Origin: Capsulimonadaceae bacterium
GTDB taxonomy: Bacteria > Armatimonadota > Armatimonadia > Armatimonadales > Capsulimonadaceae
Direction: 5' to 3'
Assembly (NCBI GenBank): GCA_031292625.1
Contig: JARLGU010000012.1
Location: 1-64,000 of the forward strand
DNA: 64,000 nt
The notes beneath the pieces were generated by a model. That model was given only the letters and a program-made list of their open reading frames with translations, was not told the origin of the DNA and did not search any database. Positions 16,362-25,487 of this stretch are shown here, in pieces. The stretch's first letter is position 1, and every line of letters begins with the position of its first letter. The position numbers were made by a program, and so were the translations under genes.

Positions 16362-16390
16362 TTGTCATAGTCGTTGGCGGCGGGTATATA
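16362..16390 (+). promoter_or_regulatory. Promoter of the SLH porin gene with long leader
   Basis: TTGTCA (16362-16367) and TATATA (16385-16390) are exactly 17 nt apart. The start near 16397 leaves a 5' leader of about 255 nt before 16652. The leader looks structured: GGAGC (16429-16433) can pair with GCTCC around a smaller stem. I see no known riboswitch. Long stable leaders are common for abundant envelope proteins. Confidence 0.65.
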
Positions 16391-16651
16391 TTGCCTGTAC
16401 AAGGCGGATTAGTCCGCTTCCACCGCCGTGGAGCCTTACCGTAACAGGTAGAAATCTACGGCGCTCCGGGAAGTCACTGGTAGGTTGGTTGCTGTAGGAC
16501 CGCGCGATGACGCGATGACCGGCTGGGCTCTGAAGGGAACATGGAAACTTCAAGGTTCGGTCGCTCGTTAGTATTCATGGCATGATCCTCGCTGCATCCT
16601 TAACCACTTGCGTCCTCCCGGGTATTCCTACGGGATCTGAAGGAGAATACC

Positions 16652-18631
16652 ATGAAGAAGATGCTCACAATGGTGGCTGGCGCGGCATTGCTCGCGACCG
16701 CCGTCATGGGCGGAGCCAATGCGCAGGGAAAGGCGAACGGACCGTTCGCTGATGTCCCTACGGATCATTGGGCTTATCAGAGTGTTGAAAAGCTTCGCGA
16801 CGCCGGGATTGTTATCGGTTATCCTGATGGCACCTACGGCGGCCGCCGCGCGCTGACTCGCTATGAGTTTGCGACTGCAATCGCCCGCCTTCTGTCGGCT
16901 CTTCCTGGACCGGTTGACACCAGCCAGTTCGTTAAGAAGTCTGACCTCGGCGGCTACAAGGCCGGTTCCGGCGCTCCTGCGCTTAACCTGAACGGCTATG
17001 CTCAGACGAGCGATCTCGACGCCCTGCGCGCCGAAGTCGGTCGCCGCTTGACCGCCAACGAAGGCGCTGTCGCCGCTCTGCGCGACCTCGTGACGCAGTT
17101 CGCTCCCGAGCTTAAGAAGCTGGGTGTGGACGTTGCGGCCGCCAACGCTCGCATCGACGCTCTCGACAAGCGGGTCACCGCCCTCGAAGAGGAAGTGCGC
17201 CGCGTAAAGATCACCGGTGAGTTGAACACGGTTGCTCGCGCGAACTATAGCAACAGCGACGGCGGCAAGCTCGCCCCGATCGACAAAGACGGCGTTCGCG
17301 TCGCCGGCGGAACGGGCAAGTCGTCCCTCTGGACGAACCCCGAAGTATATGATGACTTCCTGCTGAACATCGCTGGCCGCGTCAGCGACAACACCCAGGC
17401 GGTCGTTAGCATCGATGCAGGCAACTACATCGGATGGCTTCAGAGCTCTTTGTCCCCAGGCTACAAGCCTGCGAACACGAACTTCAATCTGTATCAGGCG
17501 TACGTGACAACTCCGATCAGCGCGGGTTCGACGGGCGCGACGGCCACTCTCGGCCGCTTCACCACGCAGTTCACGCCGCTTACTCTCAAGTACGTCGACC
17601 CGGATAAGTATGCCTACAACCCGCAGACCGACAACGGCGGCGTGGTTACCGAAGGCGCCAAGATCGATCTGGGCGTCGCTGGTGCACGCGTTTCCGCCTT
17701 CGCCGGCAATGCCGACCAGGGCGCTTATGCGATCTCCGCGAACCCCGGTCCGTCGCCTGACGGCGGCCGTCGCCCCGGATCCACCGGCAAGGGTGGCCTG
17801 AGCGTTCTTCCTACCAACAACATGGTTAAGAACATTGCTGGCGCCCGTGTGACTTACGGCAACCCCGACAGCTGGACTGTTGGCGTTACCGGACTCCTCG
17901 GTGATACCGACAACTTCGTGACTAACCCGCTGACTGGGGCTTCGGTGAATACCTTCGGCGTCTACGGCGTCGACGGTTCCATCGTCCTTCCTGCCGGTCT
18001 GAACGCGTTCGGCGAGTTCGCGATCGATACGACGGGTAAGAACAGCCAGTTCGGCAACGACAATCAGTCTGACGGCAATGAGGCATGGAATGCTGGCCTC
18101 GGCTACACCGTCAACGCTCTAACCCTTAAGGTTGACTACAAGGATATCTACACCTACTTCGCGGCTCCGGGCTCCTGGGGCACGATCGGTTCGTGGACGA
18201 ATCCTACCAACATCGAAGGACCTGAGGTTTCGGCGAACTACGTGTTCAGCCCAGTCCTCAGCCTGAACCTGGAAGGCGACTTCTATCAGGGCCAGTACGA
18301 TGTTCGCGGCATCAGCCCGCTTGCCAAGAAGGACGACCTGACCCGCATCAATGGCGGCATCAAGTACGCTCTTGCGACCGACACGAGCCTCGACCTCGGT
18401 TACGAGTGGGTTCAGTGGAATCTCAAGAACAAGGCTGTCGATGCCATCAGCGCGACCGGCAAGCCGGTTGAGCAGTACGTCACGATTGGCGTTGGGCATG
18501 ACCTGAACAAGAACGCTGCTGTCAAGCTCATGTACCAGATCCTGGACTACCAGGATAAGGGTACCGGCTTCGACCAGGGCGGCGATTCCAAGGGTGGAAT
18601 TGTCGTCGGCCAGGCAACGGTCAAGTTCTAA
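16652..18631 (+). CDS. SLH-domain outer-membrane porin (SlpA/SomA type)
   Basis: This 659-residue product has a signal peptide (about 1-24, ending in ANAQG) and one SLH domain (about 30-87, FADVPTDHWAY...GIVIGYPDGTYGG...TRYEFATAIARL). A periplasmic coiled coil follows (about 125-185), then a beta-rich C-terminal half that ends in a terminal Phe (ATVKF), typical of outer-membrane barrels. Such proteins bind pyruvylated cell-wall polymer through SLH and tether the outer membrane, as in Deinococcus-Thermus and cyanobacteria. AAGGAG precedes the ATG. It has its own promoter and a strong terminator, so it is monocistronic and probably abundant. Confidence 0.93.
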   Translation: MKKMLTMVAGAALLATAVMGGANAQGKANGPFADVPTDHWAYQSVEKLRDAGIVIGYPDGTYGGRRALTRYEFATAIARLLSALPGPVDTSQFVKKSDLGGYKAGSGAPALNLNGYAQTSDLDALRAEVGRRLTANEGAVAALRDLVTQFAPELKKLGVDVAAANARIDALDKRVTALEEEVRRVKITGELNTVARANYSNSDGGKLAPIDKDGVRVAGGTGKSSLWTNPEVYDDFLLNIAGRVSDNTQAVVSIDAGNYIGWLQSSLSPGYKPANTNFNLYQAYVTTPISAGSTGATATLGRFTTQFTPLTLKYVDPDKYAYNPQTDNGGVVTEGAKIDLGVAGARVSAFAGNADQGAYAISANPGPSPDGGRRPGSTGKGGLSVLPTNNMVKNIAGARVTYGNPDSWTVGVTGLLGDTDNFVTNPLTGASVNTFGVYGVDGSIVLPAGLNAFGEFAIDTTGKNSQFGNDNQSDGNEAWNAGLGYTVNALTLKVDYKDIYTYFAAPGSWGTIGSWTNPTNIEGPEVSANYVFSPVLSLNLEGDFYQGQYDVRGISPLAKKDDLTRINGGIKYALATDTSLDLGYEWVQWNLKNKAVDAISATGKPVEQYVTIGVGHDLNKNAAVKLMYQILDYQDKGTGFDQGGDSKGGIVVGQATVKF

Positions 18632-18643
18632 CTCGACCTCTCG

Positions 18644-18675
18644 GAAGGGGGCAGAGCAATCTGCTCCCTTCTTTT
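18644..18675 (+). terminator. Rho-independent terminator of the SLH porin gene
   Basis: A 12-bp stem (18644-18655 with 18660-18671, one G-T pair) is closed by a GCAA tetraloop and followed by TTTT. Confidence 0.9.
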
Positions 18676-18824
18676 CCTGCGTCGGTATGAGGTCTACTTT
18701 CGGTATTTAAGACCATACGCGTCGCTGCCGACCGGCCGATGCCGCGGCGCATCGCATTGCATTGTGATATTTCGCCTCCGCGCGTGGAGCTGCAGGTCGC
18801 TCCGTGCGCTTGTTTGCGTCTGAA
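18676..18824. other. Intergenic spacer, no feature seen
   Basis: This stretch lies between the porin terminator and repeat copy B. No credible ORF, promoter or RNA was found. Confidence 0.5.
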
Positions 18825-19172
18825 AGTGTGTGTAATAAACTGGCGTATTGCGAGACCGACTCAGGACGGCTCGTGCCGCCGGGGCACTTTTGGCTCGCGC
18901 CTCGTTCACGGCGGCGATTTACGATGCCTCGTCAACACGCGTACGGCCTTTTGCCGCCATCGTCCGCCGGTCACGGACCGGTCGTGCTCGCGCCTCGTTC
19001 ACGGCGGTGATTTACGATGCCTCGTTAACACGCGTACGGCCTTTTGCCGTCATCGTCCGATCCCAGCGCACATCATGAAGCAGTGAAAGCGATGCGCCGC
19101 CCCTTAATCAAAAACGGCCACGGCGGCCGGGGAGCCGTCTTACAAAACCTTTCGATTCTTTACACACGCTCT
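18825..19172 (-). repeat. Palindromic intergenic repeat, copy B, with internal duplication
   Basis: This copy is inverted relative to copies A and C and longer, about 348 bp. The extra length comes from a direct duplication with a 93-bp period: a unit of about 74 bp starting GCTCGCGCCTCGTTCACGGC occurs at 18893 and again at 18986. A CCGGTC-ACG-GACCGG hairpin (18967-18981) sits between the two. The outer ends are GTGTGTAATAAACTGG and the complement of GCGTGTGTAAAGAATCG. No coding potential beyond repeat-derived frames is seen. Confidence 0.7.
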
Positions 19173-19367
19173 GAGCGCGGGCGTGGACACCGCCTCGATT
19201 GCATGGCGGCTAGACCGAGCGTTCCAAGACCGGAACGGAGCTAGAAGCCCCAGGAGAACAGGGCGCGTGTAGGCAAATCAAGGGCTTGACAGCGTGGCAG
19301 GTTGCGCTTCGGTCGTGAGTGGCCGGAAAGTTCGAGAGGTCCGCATCGCGCGTCGTCCCCTTAAATC

Positions 19368-22226
19368 CTACTCGTGACGCCTGTGGCCAGCGAGAAGGCT
19401 ACGCCCTTTAAGGACGTCCTTAAGGTATTGGCCCGTGTAGGATCCCTTGGTCTGCGCGACGGTCTCTGGAGTTCCTTGCGCTACGATCTTTCCGCCGCGA
19501 TCGCCGCCCTCCGGCCCCATGTCGATGAGCCAGTCCGCCGTTTTGATGACATCCAGGTTGTGTTCGATGACAATCACCGTGTTTCCGCCGCTGGTAAGGC
19601 GCTGCAACAAGGCGATTAGTTTCTTGATATCCGCGAAGTGCAGACCGGTCGTCGGTTCGTCGAGGATGTAGAGTGTTTTGCCGGTCGCACGCTTAGAAAG
19701 CTCGCTTGCGAGCTTGATTCGCTGCGCCTCGCCGCCAGACAACTGCGTCGCCGGTTGGCCGAGCCGAATATAATCGAGCCCGACGTCGTGGATCGTGCGC
19801 AGTTTGCGAACGATGGCGGGGACGTTCTCGAAGAACTCGACCGACTGTCCGACCGTCATGCTCAGGACATCGGCGATGCTCTTGCCTTTGTATTTGACCT
19901 CCAGCGTCTCGCGGTTGTAGCGCTTGCCGTGGCAGACTTCGCACGGAACGAAGACGTCTGGCAGGAAGTGCATTTCGATTTTGATGATTCCTTCGCCCTT
20001 GCACGCTTCGCATCGACCGCCCTTGACGTTGAACGAAAAGCGACCCGGCTTGTAGCCGCGCATCCGGGAGTCCGCCGTCTTGCTGAAAAGGTCGCGGATC
20101 ATATCGAATACGCCCGTGTAGGTTGCCGGATTGGAGCGCGGCGTTCGTCCGATCGGACTCTGGTCGATGTCCACGATTTTGTCGATCTGCTCGATCCCCT
20201 CAAGGGAGTCGTGCGGCTCCCAGCCTGTGTATGTTCGGTAAATCGCGCTTTGCAGTCGGGGGTAGAGGGTCTCCTGGATAAGCGTCGACTTGCCCGAGCC
20301 GGACACTCCGGTGATGCACACGAACAATCCAAGGGGTATGTCGACATCGACGTTTTTCAAGTTGTGTCCGCGCGCTCCGTGTAGCTGGAGGCTGCGGTCG
20401 CCCGGCGTCCGGCGCTCGCGCGGCGTCTCAATCTTCTCGCGTCCGGACAGATATTGGCCCGTTAAGCTTCCCTCGCTCGCCAGAATGGTCTCTAGGCGCC
20501 CCTCCGCGACCACCTCTCCGCCATGCTCTCCAGCGCCGGGACCCATATCGATAATCCAGTCGGCCGCGGCCATCATCTCTTCGTCGTGTTCGACAACGAG
20601 AACCGTGTTGCCCAGATCGCGCAGGCGAATGAGCGTCTCAATGAGCTTGGTATTGTCGCGCTGGTGCAGTCCGATGCTTGGCTCATCGAGAATGTAGAGC
20701 ACGCCCATCAGCCCGGATCCAATCTGCGTCGCGAGCCGAATCCGCTGCGCCTCGCCGCCTGCAAGGGTCGCGGCGGCGCGGCTGAGCGTTAGATAGTCCA
20801 GGCCGACGTTCAGCAGGAAGCCAAGGCGCGCCTGTATTTCCTTGATAACTTGCCGCGCGATGGTTCGTTGGCGTTTCGACATTTCGACGGCATTAAACCA
20901 CTCGGCGAGATGCTCGATGCTCAGTTCGGTCAGGTCGGTGATGTTGCGGTCGCCGATCGTGACGGCGAGTGCGGCCGGTTTAAGACGCTTGCCGGCGCAC
21001 GACGGACAGGGTTTATCGGTCTGGTACTGCGCGAGCCATTCCTTGACGTTTTCGCTTTCGGTTTCGGTCTGCCGCTTCTTGAGCATGCCGACGATGCCCG
21101 TGTAGTCCGACGTGAAGTTGCGCGTGCGCCCCCAGCGATTGCGCATGGATATCGTGACCGCGCCGTCGATCCCGTACAGAAGTGCATGCCGCTGCTCGTC
21201 GGTCATCTCGCGCACCTTTGTGTCGAGCGTAAAGCCAAAGCGGGTCGCGACGCCTTCTAGCAATCCGGTAATCCACTGTTTCGTGCCGCCGTCGCCCAAC
21301 GCGTAAGGGGCGATTGCCCCTTCGCGCAAGGAGAGATCCCAGTTGGGGATAATGCGGTTCGGGTCGAATTCCGTCGTGACGCCCAGTCCGTGGCAGTCCG
21401 GGCATGCGCCGTATGGAGAGTTAAAGGAAAAGGTCCTGGGAGCCACTTCCTCGATGCTTATGCCGCAATACGAGCAGGCGAAGTTCTCGGAGAAGAGCAT
21501 CTCCTCGCCGCCGGCGACATCGATGGCGACGCTGCCCTTGCCCTTCTTGAGCGCCGCCTCGAGAGAATCGGCGAGCCGCCGGTCAATGCCTTCCTTGACG
21601 ATTAGCCGGTCGAGCACGACATCGATCGTGTGCTGCTTGTATTTGTCTAGAACGATGTCTTCGGAGGTTTCTCTCATCTCGCCGTCAATGCGCAGGCGAA
21701 CGAAGCCTTCTTTGCGAAGATCGTCGAGTTCCTTCCGGTACTCGCCCTTGCGGCCCTTGATCAATGGGGCAAGGATCTGGATGCGGCTGGCCTCCGGCAG
21801 GGCCATCACGGTGTCGACCATCTGCTCGACTGTCTGTGAGGCAACGACGCGACCGCAGTTCGGACAATGCGGCGTGCCGGCGCGCGCGAACAGCAGGCGC
21901 AGGTAGTCGTAGATCTCGGTTATGGTGCCGACCGTGGAGCGGGGATTCTTGGATGTGCTCTTCTGATCGATTGCAACCGCGGGAGAAAGTCCCTCAATGT
22001 GCTCAACGTCGGGCTTTTCCATTTGGCCGAGAAACTGGCGCGCGTAGGCCGACAGCGATTCCACGTAGCGGCGTTGGCCTTCGGCGTAGATCGTGTCGAA
22101 TGCAAGCGACGATTTCCCGGAGCCCGACAGTCCTGTAATGACTACGAGTTTGTCGCGCGGGATCTCGACGTTTATGTTTTTAAGATTGTTTTGGCGGGCG
22201 CCGGTGACTTTGATGAAATCGGGCAT
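19368..22226 (-). CDS. uvrA: Excinuclease ABC subunit UvrA
   Basis: UvrA recognises bulky DNA lesions and loads UvrB in nucleotide excision repair. The 952-residue product has both ABC ATPase modules: Walker A motifs [16 protein letters not shown] and [11 protein letters not shown], with matching signature ([24 protein letters not shown]) and Walker B (YILDEP) motifs. The zinc modules are CPNCGR, CSYCG, CPSC and CEACKGEG...CEVCHG. I start it at the ATG at 22226, which begins MPDFIKVTG and has GGAGAG upstream. The longer frame back to 22454 would overlap the divergent gene. A palindrome in its promoter suggests SOS control. Confidence 0.97.
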   Translation of the reverse strand: MPDFIKVTGARQNNLKNINVEIPRDKLVVITGLSGSGKSSLAFDTIYAEGQRRYVESLSAYARQFLGQMEKPDVEHIEGLSPAVAIDQKSTSKNPRSTVGTITEIYDYLRLLFARAGTPHCPNCGRVVASQTVEQMVDTVMALPEASRIQILAPLIKGRKGEYRKELDDLRKEGFVRLRIDGEMRETSEDIVLDKYKQHTIDVVLDRLIVKEGIDRRLADSLEAALKKGKGSVAIDVAGGEEMLFSENFACSYCGISIEEVAPRTFSFNSPYGACPDCHGLGVTTEFDPNRIIPNWDLSLREGAIAPYALGDGGTKQWITGLLEGVATRFGFTLDTKVREMTDEQRHALLYGIDGAVTISMRNRWGRTRNFTSDYTGIVGMLKKRQTETESENVKEWLAQYQTDKPCPSCAGKRLKPAALAVTIGDRNITDLTELSIEHLAEWFNAVEMSKRQRTIARQVIKEIQARLGFLLNVGLDYLTLSRAAATLAGGEAQRIRLATQIGSGLMGVLYILDEPSIGLHQRDNTKLIETLIRLRDLGNTVLVVEHDEEMMAAADWIIDMGPGAGEHGGEVVAEGRLETILASEGSLTGQYLSGREKIETPRERRTPGDRSLQLHGARGHNLKNVDVDIPLGLFVCITGVSGSGKSTLIQETLYPRLQSAIYRTYTGWEPHDSLEGIEQIDKIVDIDQSPIGRTPRSNPATYTGVFDMIRDLFSKTADSRMRGYKPGRFSFNVKGGRCEACKGEGIIKIEMHFLPDVFVPCEVCHGKRYNRETLEVKYKGKSIADVLSMTVGQSVEFFENVPAIVRKLRTIHDVGLDYIRLGQPATQLSGGEAQRIKLASELSKRATGKTLYILDEPTTGLHFADIKKLIALLQRLTSGGNTVIVIEHNLDVIKTADWLIDMGPEGGDRGGKIVAQGTPETVAQTKGSYTGQYLKDVLKGRSLLAGHRRHE

Positions 22227-22293
22227 ATAAGCAGCTCTCCGCATCCAACAACGCGCAGGGGCGAAAAGTTCGCGCGTGCCGCTGCCGGATTTG

Positions 22294-22315
22294 CAAACGT
22301 ACGTTTGTAATAGTA
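22294..22315 (-). promoter_or_regulatory. uvrA promoter with candidate LexA (SOS) operator
   Basis: A perfect 14-bp palindrome, CAAACGTACGTTTG (22294-22307), lies just downstream of the minus-strand -10 TACTAT (22315-22310), so it covers the expected start site. It matches 12 of 14 positions of the Gram-positive-type LexA box CGAACRNRYGTTYC. uvrA is a classical SOS gene, so LexA control is a reasonable inference. Confidence 0.55.
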
Positions 22316-22425
22316 CCAGATTTTTGCGATGGCCTGGAGCCCCGGTCTCTGAGCGGCTCACGAAGATTGCGCGAAATTCGATGTTAAAATGTTCGGTCTT
22401 GAGCAAATACGGGTAAGTATGCGCC

Positions 22426-23388
22426 ATGAAAACATCTACAATTGTTGCCCGCACGATCGTCTCAGTTTTGTTGTTAGGATGTTTGATGGTTCCGTCCTAC
22501 GCCAGCGTTGCTGGAAAGCCTACGCCAGGGTGGACGCGCGATCCGATGACTGGGGATGCCGATCTGACATCAGACGGCACGTTCATCCTGCGGCTGCGCG
22601 GGAGTTACAACGGAGTGAGCGCCCAGGACCGCGTCTATCGACTAGGCAAGAGGCTGGACGCAATTCTCGACGACCCGTCGATCAATGCGTCGGATGTTGT
22701 CGTGTATGCGCCGGGCAGGGAAGCGGCGCCGACGATCTTCATTGCAGGCCGGCGCTTCGTTAGCGTCGATGCCGCCGCCGCGGCCGCCGCCGACGCTGCG
22801 CCAAAGGCCGTCGCGATGCAATGGGCAAGGCATATCCAGCAATTGCTGCCCGGCCTAAGCGCCCGGCGGGTAAAAGCGTCCGTTGTCGCGACGCCCGTGC
22901 TGCCTGCGCTCAAGGTCACGGACCGGCTTGAGGACGTCGGCGGAAGCGTTGGCGTCGTCACGTACCAGAACCACGTGCTGCTTCATGTGCGCGGCATTCA
23001 AACTGGAATGGTGACATCGGCGGAAAAGGCGGACGCGATCCAGGAGCGTATGGACGCGGCGCTGGCAAAGGGCGATCCGCGCGAGGGTGCGGATGTGCAG
23101 ATTCAGATATTGCCGGTGCGCGAGATCGGGAGAAGCCGAGTTGCGCCCGTTCGCCTCATTGTGAATGGCATGGGCGTCACCGACATTGATGAGCGAATGT
23201 CTAGCGCGATGGGGTATGCGTCGCCTGACGAGCTGGCACAAGCCTGGATGCACAACATTCAGACCGTGATCGCCAGTATTCCGGTCATCATCACCACGCC
23301 GCAATCGAGTGTTTCGACGCCATCGACGACGACGGATCAAGGCCCTTCCGTACCCGCGAAGGTTCCATCGGAGGGCGCGGCGCTGTAA
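22426..23388 (+). CDS. Secreted protein with two MscS-N-like domains
   Basis: The 320-residue product has a signal peptide (about 1-26, hydrophobic VSVLLLGCLMVPS). Two copies of the domain also seen once in the protein at 10805 follow. Copy 1 (about 45-150) has ILRLRGSYNG, DRVYRLGKRLDAILDD and A.QWARHIQQLLPGL. Copy 2 (about 170-280) has VLLHVRGIQTG, EKADAIQERMDAALAKGD and LAQAWMHNIQTVI. The C-terminus is Ser/Thr/Pro-rich and probably disordered. Function is unknown; periplasmic location is inferred. It is divergent from uvrA. Confidence 0.78.
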   Translation: MKTSTIVARTIVSVLLLGCLMVPSYASVAGKPTPGWTRDPMTGDADLTSDGTFILRLRGSYNGVSAQDRVYRLGKRLDAILDDPSINASDVVVYAPGREAAPTIFIAGRRFVSVDAAAAAAADAAPKAVAMQWARHIQQLLPGLSARRVKASVVATPVLPALKVTDRLEDVGGSVGVVTYQNHVLLHVRGIQTGMVTSAEKADAIQERMDAALAKGDPREGADVQIQILPVREIGRSRVAPVRLIVNGMGVTDIDERMSSAMGYASPDELAQAWMHNIQTVIASIPVIITTPQSSVSTPSTTTDQGPSVPAKVPSEGAAL

Positions 23389-23539
23389 AAAGCGAGAGGG
23401 AATTGAGGCGTCGGCGCGGTGGATTGCCGGAAGCGCGAACCGGAGCGCCATCTCGAATGTAGCTGCCGCACGCTAAGTTTATAGCGATTCGGCGTCTGAA
23501 TACCTGAGGATATTACGCGGCTCGCCCGACATTATAGGC

Positions 23540-23827
23540 ATGGAACCACAGCAAGATTGCCCGGCATCCGGGTCCTCCATCGCGGATAATGCGGGCATCT
23601 GTATCAACCAGACTGCCTCGAATAATCTTCTTCTGGTGCTTCCGGCAAGCGCCAAAGATGAGGGCGCAAGTGACACCGTCCAAGTCTCCGCGCCGCTTGC
23701 GCGCGCGTTTCTTGCGGAGCTCATATCACAAGACGAGATTCTTGCCGAACTGTGTGTTTGCCGCCGCGATGTTGAGGTTGCGGTTGGCCAACTCGATCTG
23801 ATGCTCAGTCCTTATTTAGCGGTATAA
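23540..23827 (+). CDS. Hypothetical protein, 95 residues
   Basis: No family is recognised. Residues 28-90 look like a folded domain with amphipathic helices (SAPLARAFLAELISQDEILAEL). Five Cys are present, two close together as CVCRRD. The ATG has no clear Shine-Dalgarno, and the last 23 bases overlap the 3' end of folC on the other strand. It fills an otherwise empty gap, but the evidence for it is only the open frame and its protein-like composition. Confidence 0.4.
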   Translation: MEPQQDCPASGSSIADNAGICINQTASNNLLLVLPASAKDEGASDTVQVSAPLARAFLAELISQDEILAELCVCRRDVEVAVGQLDLMLSPYLAV

Positions 23828-25166
23828 CCTGCCGTCTACATCCGGCCATCTGAATCGCATGCTCCCATACCGGCGGCGTGAGCTCCCCAACCGTGTAAAA
23901 CGACCCTGTTACGACGACGACGGGGTCGTTTAGCTTTTGCGCCAGGATTAAGGCTTTCACCGCGGCATCTTTGACGGATCCCTCGATGTGAACAGGTCCT
24001 AGACCAAGCCCCTTGGCGGCATTGACGACATCCTCAACCGGCCTTGGCCGGAACGCGGGCTCGGTGGCAATAAGAGCTGCGATATTGATCGCGCGCTTCT
24101 GGCCTGTGCGCAGCAAGGGCAGCAGAATTTCCGCAGGGTCATGGTTGCGCGAGACTCCGACCACGAGGATAACCGGCCGCTCGTTTGCACTCGCCTCGTC
24201 CACGAGCGCTTCCCGCAGAACGCGTCCGGCAAGCTCGTTATGTGCGACGTCTGCGATGATCGTTGGGCCGGATGGGCGAATGACCTCAAACCGCCCCGGT
24301 AGCGTAGCTGTTTCAATCCCCTTCCGATAGGCTTCGGAAGGCACGGGAATGCCGCTCGCGGCCACCGCGATCGCCGCGAGGGCGGCGTTGGCATGCTGGA
24401 AGCGGCCGCGCAACATGAGGGAAACGTGCGAGATCTCGATGCCCGGGCCGCAAATACTCAGCGTACGATCCCCTTCGGTTCGCCACGAGCGGCGTTCCTC
24501 GACACGGATCAGCTTCGCGCCGCGTTGCCGCGCAACGTCCGCCACCACAGCGAACGGCGTATCGTTCTCGATGCCGGTGACGCATACTCCGCCTGGCTTG
24601 ATGATTCCCGCCTTCTCGCCCGCGATCGCCGAAAGCGTGTTGCCGAGAAATTCGACGTGGTCCATCCCGACGTTCGTCACGACGCTAACAAGAGGGTGGG
24701 GAAGAACGTTGGTGGCATCGAGCCTCCCGCCGAGGCCAACCTCGACCACCGCATAATCGACATTACGTTCGGCGAAGTAGAGGAAGCCTACCGCGGTTTT
24801 CAGCTCGAACTCGGTTACGGAACCTAATCCGGCCGCCGCGACATCTTCAATATGCGGACGCAGCTCGGTGACGATTCGCGCGAAGTCGTCTTCGGGAATC
24901 ATCTCGCCGTCAACCTGAATGCGCTCGCGAAGATCGTAGACGTAAGGAGAGAGATAGGCGCCGACCCGGTAGCCGGCGGCGCGCAAAATCGAGGCCGCAA
25001 ACGTGGACGTGGAGCCCTTGCCCTTGGTGCCGCCGACGTGCAGCACTCTCAGCGAGCGATGGGGCGCACCCACCGATTCCAGCAGCGCCTCGAATCGCTC
25101 GTTGCCAAGCTTAACGCCGAAGCGCAACAAGCCTCCCATGTATTCGACCGCCTGCGCGAAGTTCAC
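23805..25166 (-). CDS. folC: Bifunctional dihydrofolate/folylpolyglutamate synthase
   Basis: FolC adds glutamate to dihydropteroate and to reduced folates. The 453-residue product shows the Mur-ligase ATP loop (VGGTKGKGSTSTF), the folate-family loop YLSPYVYDLRERIQVDG, the metal-binding VEVGLGGRLDATN, the NVGMDHVEFLG motif, and LPGRFEV. The C-terminal domain carries DVAHN and VVGVSRNHDP. The start is GTG at 25166. A TATACT hexamer 7 nt upstream suggests a leaderless transcript, with its -35 inside the end of repeat copy C. Confidence 0.94.
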   Translation of the reverse strand: MNFAQAVEYMGGLLRFGVKLGNERFEALLESVGAPHRSLRVLHVGGTKGKGSTSTFAASILRAAGYRVGAYLSPYVYDLRERIQVDGEMIPEDDFARIVTELRPHIEDVAAAGLGSVTEFELKTAVGFLYFAERNVDYAVVEVGLGGRLDATNVLPHPLVSVVTNVGMDHVEFLGNTLSAIAGEKAGIIKPGGVCVTGIENDTPFAVVADVARQRGAKLIRVEERRSWRTEGDRTLSICGPGIEISHVSLMLRGRFQHANAALAAIAVAASGIPVPSEAYRKGIETATLPGRFEVIRPSGPTIIADVAHNELAGRVLREALVDEASANERPVILVVGVSRNHDPAEILLPLLRTGQKRAINIAALIATEPAFRPRPVEDVVNAAKGLGLGPVHIEGSVKDAAVKALILAQKLNDPVVVVTGSFYTVGELTPPVWEHAIQMAGCRRQVIPLNKD

Positions 25167-25173
25167 GGGGCTA

Positions 25174-25201
25174 AGTATACCCGCCTAAGCGTGCGTGTAA
25201 A
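25174..25201 (-). promoter_or_regulatory. folC promoter, probably leaderless, with -35 inside repeat copy C
   Basis: On the minus strand TTTACA (25201-25196) and TATACT (25179-25174) are 16 nt apart. The -10 ends 7 nt before the GTG. The -35 is formed by the GTGTAAAGAA terminus of the neighbouring repeat. Confidence 0.55.
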
Positions 25202-25409
25202 GAATCGAAATGGTTTGTAGGACGGCTCTATTGCCGCCGGGGCAATTTTTGAAAAAGGGCCGACGCGGCGGTTTCACCGGCTTCACGAAGTGCCCTGAGA
25301 TCGGACGATAGCGGCAAAACGATGTACGCGTGTTAACGAGGCGCGGGCAAGAAATTGCCCCGGCGGCCCGAGCCGTCCTGAATCTTTCTGGCAGTACGCA
25401 AGTTTATTG
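25188..25409 (+). repeat. Palindromic intergenic repeat, copy C (MITE-like)
   Basis: This copy of about 222 bp has the same orientation as copy A: AAGCGTGCGTGTAAAGAA at the left, TAGGACGGCTC..TTGCCGCCGGGGCAATTTTTG, an AAAAAGGGCCGACGCGGCGG block, then CCCCGGCGGCCCGAGCCGTCC near the right end. It fills the gap between folC and the VOC gene. No protein is encoded. Confidence 0.7.
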
Positions 25410-25487
25410 GACCGGCGAACGCGGATAGATCCCGTGCCGCCGGCTCAATCTTACCCAACGAATCTGGGGACCCGTTCGCAAGCTTGT

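Noticed and set aside
22227-22454. 76-residue N-terminal extension of uvrA
   Set aside because: UvrA proteins begin at MPDFIKVTG; the ATG at 22226 has GGAGAG upstream, and the extension covers the promoter region.
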